DNA from: Nonomuraea fuscirosea
Lineage (GTDB): Bacteria > Actinomycetota > Actinomycetes > Streptosporangiales > Streptosporangiaceae
Direction: 5' to 3'
Assembly (NCBI RefSeq): GCF_003001935.1
Contig: NZ_PVNG01000007.1
Coordinates: forward strand, 1-64,000
DNA: 64,000 bases
Shown: positions 59,601 to 64,000 of the stretch, piece after piece
How the letters are laid out: every line of letters begins with the position of its first letter
How positions within the stretch are numbered: the stretch's first letter is position 1
Made by a program: the position numbers and the translations under genes
Notes under the pieces: generated by a model
The model's input: only the letters and a program-made list of their open reading frames with translations
What the model was told of the DNA's origin: nothing
The model's database searches: none

Positions 59601-60017
59601 CTGGTACGCCCCGAAGCCCGTCTTGGGCTGGCCCAGTTTGGCGGCGACGTCCTCGGGGCTCATCCGGCCGTCGCGGTCGATCTGGCGCCGCACGTCATCG
59701 ATGGCGCCGGGGCGCGGCGTCCTCCAGTTGCCGAAGTCGTAGCCGGGGGAGCCGGGGCCGCCGGTCCACAACGTCTTCTCGTTGAACTGGATCCGCTCGG
59801 ACCCGACCCCACCGAAGATCATCGCACCCAGCGGGCCGTTGCCGATGGGCAGCGCCTGGGTCTCCCAGTCGGTGGCGGGCTGGTCGTACCAGAGGGCCAA
59901 GTCATCGGGTGTCTGGCGGTCGTCGGCGACGGCCGGGGCGGAGGCGGGCAGACCGGTGGCGAGCAGCAGCGCGGCGAGCAGGACGGAGTCGAGGCGGCGT
60001 CGTGGGGGGTGGGCCAC
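56685..60017 (-). CDS. secreted GH95 glycosidase (alpha-L-fucosidase type) with LamG domain
   Basis: A 1110-aa protein. A signal peptide (about 1-31, ending APAVA) is followed by the GH95 N-terminal beta domain (ALPIGNGPLGAMIFGGVGSERIQFNEKTLWTGGP) and the (alpha/alpha)6 barrel (YHVNINLQMNYWLAEQTN, GMHDWATAFWFPEAAAWTTQHLYDSYRFTGD, QIDGNFGATSGMAEML), where the Asn/Asp/Glu residues that catalyse inverting fucosidase reactions lie. A beta-sandwich part and a C-terminal LamG domain (about 905-1105) complete it. It probably cleaves terminal alpha-L-fucose or galactose from plant polysaccharides such as xyloglucan. Confidence 0.9.
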   Translation of the reverse strand: MAHPPRRRLDSVLLAALLLATGLPASAPAVADDRQTPDDLALWYDQPATDWETQALPIGNGPLGAMIFGGVGSERIQFNEKTLWTGGPGSPGYDFGNWRTPRPGAIDDVRRQIDRDGRMSPEDVAAKLGQPKTGFGAYQTFGDLHLDLPGAPADASAYRRELSLREAVARVGYTAGGVRYSREYFASNPGNVIVGRLSADRPGKVSFTLRHSSPRDDKTVTAAGGRLTIRGRLSDNQLRFEAQVQVIAQGGTRTDAGDEITVTGADSAVFVLSAGTDYAGAYPAYRGADPHAKVTAAVDAAASRSYEQLRRAHTADYRELFDRVKLDLGGTTPAVPTDRLREDYTGGAAGEDRALEELFFAYGRYLLISSSRENDLLPANLQGVWNHSTSPPWSADYHVNINLQMNYWLAEQTNLHETTTPYDRYISALVAPGRKTARDLYGARGWVVNNETNPYGFTGMHDWATAFWFPEAAAWTTQHLYDSYRFTGDTGYLRDTAYPVIKGAAEFWLDFLHTDPRDGRLVASPSYSPEHGDFSAGASMSQQIVREVLTNALATADKLNVDAGFRAEVRAALAKLDPGLRVGSWGQLQEWKSDWDARSDTHRHVSHLYALHPANQIAAGTPEAEAAKVTLTARGDGGTGWSKAWKINFWARLLDGDHAHKMLAEQLKSSTLDNLWDTHPPFQIDGNFGATSGMAEMLVQSQHDVVHVLPALPSTWKNGSVTGLRARGNVTVDATWKGGAADTVTVRPGRSGPLKVRSPFIAGRYRVLDERGRVVEPRRDGDTLIWNARAGQAYTIQNEAAIALEAPATAVPGTPFEARVTVTATRRRAVPAADVALTAPAGWTVEPATRHLPATGPGRTRTAVFTVTPGPADGSRRAVLTGSVTGSWRGSATAVLGLDPCPPPEPGSLLVAWDPQEGGTVADTSGNSRDATVTGTPAYDPTAPTGSGLVLDGDTYLTTGATTLGLVREATFAAEVKIAGSGYRRLFDSQVSGDPGTDGVLIDVTPDNTLRFIGAGANTALNATLPTGRWIDVVVTLDRTGTLTAYVDGELRATAQTGTDGITGCTARPLRFAADQNGGQRLTGAVDRAAILARALSADEVKTWQTLTFK

Positions 60018-60217
60018 GGATCTCTCCGATCACACGGAAACCTTGACCTTAGGAGATAGCACCGAAACCTGCCCTTAACAAGAGTTGACATCCGATGTAT
60101 GCGTCGCGGGTGCCGCCCTGCTCGTCCGGATGCGGGCGCCGGCGGGAGGTCCGATGACTGTAGGGACGTCAGTTTGCGGATAATCCGGTCCGGAACCACT
60201 TGGGTAGGCTGAAGGGC

Positions 60218-60706
60218 ATGACCGCGATGGCCCCCGCCCGTACCGAGACCGATCTGTCGTTCCTGCTCGACCACACCAGCCACGTGCTGCGGACGCGTAT
60301 GGCCGCGGCGCTGGCCGAGATCGGCCTGACCGCGCGCATGCACTGCGTGCTGGTGCACGCGCTGGAGGAGGAGCGTACCCAGATCCAGCTCGCCGAGCTC
60401 GGCGACATGGACAAGACCACGATGGTGGTGACCGTGGACGCGCTGGAGAAGGCCGGCTACGCCGTGCGCCGTCCCTCCAGTGTCGATCGGCGCGCCCGGA
60501 TCATCGCGGTCACCGACAAGGGCGCGGAGGTCGCCGCGCGCAGCCAGGAGGTTGTGGACGGCGTGCACCGCGACGCGCTCGCGTCCCTGCCTGACGACGA
60601 GCGCGAGGTGCTGGTCCGGTCGCTGAACCGGCTGGTCGGCGGGCACCTGGCCACCCCGGTGGAGAGCCCGCAGGTGGCCCGCAGGGCCCGCGAGCGGCAG
60701 CGGTGA
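60218..60706 (+). CDS. MarR-family regulator
   Basis: A 162-aa protein with the MarR wHTH: LVHALEEERTQIQLAELGDMDKTTMVVTVDALEKAGYAVRRPSSVDRRARIIAVTDKG, including the DRR wing. ATG 60218 follows GAAGGG. It lies 118 bp before an EmrB/QacA-type efflux gene on the same strand, and is the probable repressor of it. Confidence 0.93.
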   Translation: MTAMAPARTETDLSFLLDHTSHVLRTRMAAALAEIGLTARMHCVLVHALEEERTQIQLAELGDMDKTTMVVTVDALEKAGYAVRRPSSVDRRARIIAVTDKGAEVAARSQEVVDGVHRDALASLPDDEREVLVRSLNRLVGGHLATPVESPQVARRARERQR

Positions 60707-60748
60707 CTCCGAAGGTGCGCGAAAACTAGGTCCGAAAAATATCGTCTG

Positions 60749-60766
60749 TAACGGAACTATCTGTTA
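60749..60766. promoter_or_regulatory. operator before the efflux gene
   Basis: TAACGGA (60749-60755), ACTA, TCTGTTA (60760-60766): a 7-bp inverted repeat with one mismatch, embedded in two direct repeats (CTGTAACGG, CTGTTACGG). It lies in the gap between marR and the MFS gene, about 60 bp before the MFS start. Confidence 0.5.
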
Positions 60767-60824
60767 CGGTCTCTCCTGTCGATGTCGCCGGCGTCGACGT
60801 GCCGAACCTTGATCGGGAGAGACC

Positions 60825-62303
60825 GTGCCGTATTCGCCTGACTCGCGCTGGACCGCATTGGGCGTGCTGTCCGCCACCGGATTGATGACCATCCTCGACG
60901 GCAGCATCGTGACCGTCGCGCTGCCCACGATCCAGCGGGATCTGGGCTTCACGCCCGCCGGGCTGAGCTGGATGGTCAACGCCTACCTGATCGCCTTCGG
61001 CGGGTTGCTGCTGCTGTCGGGCCGGCTGGGGGACCTGATCGGCCGCCGGACGATGTTCATGGCCGGGAACGTGATCTTCACGGCCGCGTCGTTGCTGGCC
61101 GGCGTGGCGGGCGGCCCGGGGATGCTGATCACGGCCCGGTTCCTGCAAGGAGTGGGCAGCGCGATGGCCTCGGCGGTCGTGCTGGGCATCCTCGTGACGC
61201 TGTTCACCGAGGCGCGGGAACGGGCGAAGGCCATCGCGATCTTCAGCTCCACCGGGGCCGCCGGCGCCTCCCTGGGCCAGGTCCTGGGCGGCGTGCTCAC
61301 CGACGCCTTCGACTGGCCGTGGATCTTCTTCATCAACGTGCCGATCGGCGTGCTGACCATCGCGCTGGCCGTCCGCGCGCTGCCCGCCGACCGCGGGATC
61401 GGCCTGTCGGCCGGCGCCGACATCGCAGGCGCCGTGCTGATCACCTCCGGGCTGATGCTGGGCATCTACACCGTGGTCAAGGTGGAGGAGTACGGCTGGC
61501 TCGCCGCCCACACCCTCGGCCTGGGCGCGCTGGCGCTGGCCCTGATCGCCGGGTTCGTGGTGCGGCAGGCCACCGCCAGGACCCCGCTCATGCCGCTGCG
61601 CATCCTGCGTTCGCGCAACGTGGTCGGCGCCAACGTCGCCCAGATGTTGTCCCTGTCGGGCATGTTCGCCTTCCAGGTGCTCTTCGTGCTCTTCATCCAG
61701 CAGGTCCTCGGCTACGGCGCCCTGGAGAGCGGGCTGGCCCTGCTCCCGGCCGCGGTCGGCATCGGGTCGATCTCGCTGTTCGCCTCCGCCCGGCTGAGCG
61801 CCCGGTTCGGGGTGAAGGTCGTGCTGCTGGGCGGGCTGGCCATGCTCACGGCCGCCATGCTGCTGCTGACCCGGATCCCCACGGACGCCGGGTACCTCAC
61901 CCACCTGCTGCCGGTGATGCTGCTGATCTGGGGCGGCGGGCTGGTGCTGCCGGCGCTGGCCACGCTGGGCATGTCCGGGGCGCGGGAGAGCGACGCTGGC
62001 CTGACCTCGGGGCTGTTCAACACCACCCAGCAGGTGGGCATGGCGATCGGCGTGGCGGTGCTGAGCACGATGGCCGCCGGACGCACCGAGGGGCTGCTGG
62101 CCGCCGGGCAGGACCGGGCGGCGGCGCTGACCGGCGGCTACCAGCTGGCTTTCGGCATCTCGGCCGGGCTGCTGCTCACGGCCCTCGTCGTGGCCGCCGT
62201 CGTCCTGCGCGGGCCGTCGCGCCGCTCCGGCGGCGAGGGGAGCGCGGTGACCGGGGCCACCGCGACCGCCGAGCCGGCGGCCGAGGACGCGACGACCTCC
62301 TGA
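60825..62303 (+). CDS. MFS efflux transporter, EmrB/QacA (DHA2) type
   Basis: A 492-aa protein with 14 hydrophobic segments. Motif A (GRLGDLIGRRTMFMAGN), the N-terminal DGSIVTVALPTIQRDL and motif C in segment 5 (STGAAGASLGQVLGGVLTD) are typical of the 14-TMS drug:H+ antiporters. GTG 60825 follows GGGAGAGACC. It is preceded by a MarR regulator and ends in a strong bidirectional terminator. Confidence 0.93.
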   Translation: MPYSPDSRWTALGVLSATGLMTILDGSIVTVALPTIQRDLGFTPAGLSWMVNAYLIAFGGLLLLSGRLGDLIGRRTMFMAGNVIFTAASLLAGVAGGPGMLITARFLQGVGSAMASAVVLGILVTLFTEARERAKAIAIFSSTGAAGASLGQVLGGVLTDAFDWPWIFFINVPIGVLTIALAVRALPADRGIGLSAGADIAGAVLITSGLMLGIYTVVKVEEYGWLAAHTLGLGALALALIAGFVVRQATARTPLMPLRILRSRNVVGANVAQMLSLSGMFAFQVLFVLFIQQVLGYGALESGLALLPAAVGIGSISLFASARLSARFGVKVVLLGGLAMLTAAMLLLTRIPTDAGYLTHLLPVMLLIWGGGLVLPALATLGMSGARESDAGLTSGLFNTTQQVGMAIGVAVLSTMAAGRTEGLLAAGQDRAAALTGGYQLAFGISAGLLLTALVVAAVVLRGPSRRSGGEGSAVTGATATAEPAAEDATTS

Positions 62304-62313
62304 GGTGGGGCGT

Positions 62314-62348
62314 GGAAGGCGCGGTGGCCGGGGGCCGCCGCGCCTTCC
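62314..62348. terminator. bidirectional terminator
   Basis: A 16-bp stem (62314-62329 with 62333-62348, one G-T wobble) around a GGG loop, between the convergent MFS and PL11 genes. Confidence 0.9.
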
Positions 62349-62359
62349 GTCGTTCTGGG

Positions 62360-64000
62360 TCAGCGTACGTAGATGTCGGGCCTGGCCGGCGTGGGCATGC
62401 GGTCGCCGAGGAAGAAGCCGGTGTGCGGCGGCTGGTTGTAGGCCGTGTTCTGCCAGGCCACCGAGACCCGGTAGAGCGGGTCGTGCATGAGGGTGAAGAT
62501 GCGCCGGTCCGTCGGGATCGGCGTGGAGTAGATGCGCAGCGCGCGGTTGTCGGAGGTGGGCCAGACGACCTCCTCGCGCCAGTCGCCGAACAGGTCGGCC
62601 GACAGCGACGGCGTCGCCTTCGTGCCGTTGTTGGAGTGCACGCCCGAGGCGGTCAGCAGGCGGGTGTCGGAGCCGGTGCCGTACTTGTCGATCCTGGTCT
62701 GGTCCAGCAGTTCCCTGACGGGGTCGCCGTCCCACCAGGCCAGGAAGTTGACCGAGGACGGCTTGCGGCCGGCGTTGTTGCCGGTGACGCTGCGCAGGTT
62801 GCCGTCGGCGGCCGACCAGAACTCGCCGGCGACCCGGACCGTGGAGATGTCCCCGGCCACGCCGCGCCCGTTGTCGGAGCCCGAGGCGGTGGACCAGAGG
62901 ATCGAGCCGTTGCCCGGGTCGATGTAGAGCGAGCCCGGCTGGGAGGTGGACTCGCTGACCTTGAAGTACTCCAGCCCGGCCCTGGCGGGGTCGAAGTCGC
63001 CGAGGTGCTGGGCGTCGCCGTGGCCGGTGCGGGTGCTCCACATGCCGCTGCCGTTGTCGTTCACGGCCATCGCGCCGTAGACGATCTCGTCGCGGCCGTC
63101 GCGGTCGATGTCGCCGACCGACAGGCTGTGGCTGCCCTGGCCGGCGTACTGGGAGCCGGCCGAGTTGCTGTCGAACGTCCACCGCTTGGTCAGCGAGCCG
63201 TTGCGGAAGTCCCAGGCGGCGATGACGCTGCGGGTGTAGTAGCCGCGGGCCATGATGAGCGAAGGACGCTCGCCGTCCAGGTACGCCGTCCCGGCCAGGA
63301 AGCGGTCCACCCGGTTGCCGTAGTTGTCGCCCCAGGAGCTGACCGTGCCGCGCGGCGGGTCGTAGGCGACCGTGGACAGCGCGGCGCCGGTCTGGCCGCT
63401 GAACATGGTCAGGTATTCGGGGCCGCTGAGCACGTACCCGCTGGAGTTGCGGTGATCGGCGCTCGAACTGCCGATCACGGCGCCGCGGCCGTCCCTGGTG
63501 CCGTCGGCGGTCTTCATCGCCACCTCGGCCCGGCCGTCGCCGTCGTAGTCGTACACCTGGAACTGGGTGTAGTGGGCGCCGGCCCGGATGTTGCGGCCCA
63601 GGTCGATGCGCCACAGGCGGGTGCCGTCGAGGCGGTAGGCGTCCACGAACACGTTGCCGGTGTAGCCGGACTGGGAGTTGTCCTTGGCGTTGGACGGGTC
63701 CCACTTGAGCACGAGTTCGTACGTGCCGTCGCCGTCCATGTCGCCCACGCTCGCGTCGTTGGCGCTGTAGGTGTAGCCGACGCCGTCCGGGGTGGTGCCT
63801 CCTTGCGGGGGCTGGATGGGGACGTCCAGGTAGGCGCCGCCGGTGAAGCGGCGCGAGGCGGGGGAGGCGGGCTGCTCGGTGCCGCCGGTCACCGCCCTGA
63901 CCGTGTACGAGGAGTCGGCGGCGGCGCCGTCGTCGAGATAGCTGGTGGAGGTGGCGAGGCCGGAGGCGATCCTGGCCGAGCCCCGGTAGAGGTTGAAGGT
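62360..64000 (-). CDS. rhamnogalacturonan lyase, PL11 family (5' end outside window)
   Basis: 547 residues of the C-terminal part; the frame runs off the end of the window. The beta-propeller core shows repeated calcium-binding loops (DMDGDGTYELVLKWDPSNAKD, DYDGDGRAEVAMKTADGT, DIDRDGRDEIVYGAM) and the family end HDPLYRVSVAWQNTAYNQPPHTGFFLGD. PL11 enzymes cleave the rhamnogalacturonan I backbone of pectin by beta-elimination. The upstream residues (TFNLYRGSARIASGLATSTSYLDD) are the end of a fibronectin-like domain. With the GH95 enzyme it suggests plant polysaccharide use. Confidence 0.92.
   Translation of the reverse strand, partial: TFNLYRGSARIASGLATSTSYLDDGAAADSSYTVRAVTGGTEQPASPASRRFTGGAYLDVPIQPPQGGTTPDGVGYTYSANDASVGDMDGDGTYELVLKWDPSNAKDNSQSGYTGNVFVDAYRLDGTRLWRIDLGRNIRAGAHYTQFQVYDYDGDGRAEVAMKTADGTRDGRGAVIGSSSADHRNSSGYVLSGPEYLTMFSGQTGAALSTVAYDPPRGTVSSWGDNYGNRVDRFLAGTAYLDGERPSLIMARGYYTRSVIAAWDFRNGSLTKRWTFDSNSAGSQYAGQGSHSLSVGDIDRDGRDEIVYGAMAVNDNGSGMWSTRTGHGDAQHLGDFDPARAGLEYFKVSESTSQPGSLYIDPGNGSILWSTASGSDNGRGVAGDISTVRVAGEFWSAADGNLRSVTGNNAGRKPSSVNFLAWWDGDPVRELLDQTRIDKYGTGSDTRLLTASGVHSNNGTKATPSLSADLFGDWREEVVWPTSDNRALRIYSTPIPTDRRIFTLMHDPLYRVSVAWQNTAYNQPPHTGFFLGDRMPTPARPDIYVR

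Noticed and set aside
56523-60059. An 1178-codon plus-strand frame opposite the GH95 gene
   Set aside because: Its translation is Gly/Ala/Val/Arg low complexity without motifs, while the minus strand encodes a full GH95 enzyme with signal peptide.

Overview
The window is high-GC actinomycete chromosome. The housekeeping block, the gene styles (XRE/SAM-methyltransferase pairs, SARP and NarL regulators, GTG starts with strong Shine-Dalgarno sites) and a tRNA-borne FtsK-type integrative element point to a filamentous genus of the Streptosporangiaceae (Nonomuraea-like). The genus is inference; no rRNA is present.

Layout. (1) 1-5400: accessory block. A five-gene minus-strand operon (SAM methyltransferase of the PF04672 type plus four small proteins) is divergent from an XRE regulator with a palindromic operator between them; GC-rich hairpins lie at both ends, including a 132-bp inverted repeat at 5063-5194. 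(2) 5675-12832: conserved core locus: FmdB zinc ribbon, cation/proton antiporter, 5-formyl-THF cyclo-ligase, galU, moeA/glp, moaC, mogA, rimJ-type acetyltransferase, a SepX/GlpR-type membrane protein and tRNA-Ala(CGC). (3) 12788-24995: a 12.2-kb integrative element in the 3' end of that tRNA, bounded by 47-bp direct repeats. It carries integrase, a ribbon-helix-helix protein, an excisionase-like protein, an FtsK-type transfer ATPase, small membrane and zinc proteins and an XRE/TPR regulator. Its right third has a visibly lower GC content and holds a CutA-like protein, a small RipA/SLATT-like membrane protein and a 793-aa P-loop ATPase with TIR/nucleotide-hydrolase-like N-terminal domains. This last trio is the best candidate in the window for an undescribed (probably anti-phage) system.

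(4) 25-34 kb: a scar zone. Intact genes (alpha/beta hydrolase, orphan histidine kinase, secreted protein, HIT hydrolase) sit among broken ones (wHTH with a stop, frameshifted XRE, SDR C-terminus, TetR, SnoaL-like tail). A 104-bp second copy of the element's left end at 31044 suggests an earlier related element. (5) 34-56 kb: an ordinary run of accessory metabolism and regulation: ECF41-type sigma factor with DoxX protein, a two-component system split around its ABC transporter, a zinc alcohol dehydrogenase/MmyB-type regulator pair, a MerR/imine-reductase pair, an ECF sigma factor with membrane partner, a SARP-STAND regulator, ArsR with a DUF2218-methyltransferase fusion, MerR, and MarR/SDR. 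Several divergent pairs have clear palindromic operators. (6) 55.6-64 kb: a Cys-rich small peptide, a transglutaminase-like protein, and secreted polysaccharide enzymes (GH95 fucosidase-type, PL11 rhamnogalacturonan lyase cut by the window end) around a MarR/MFS efflux pair.

No rRNA, CRISPR array, intact insertion sequence or biosynthetic core enzyme was seen.
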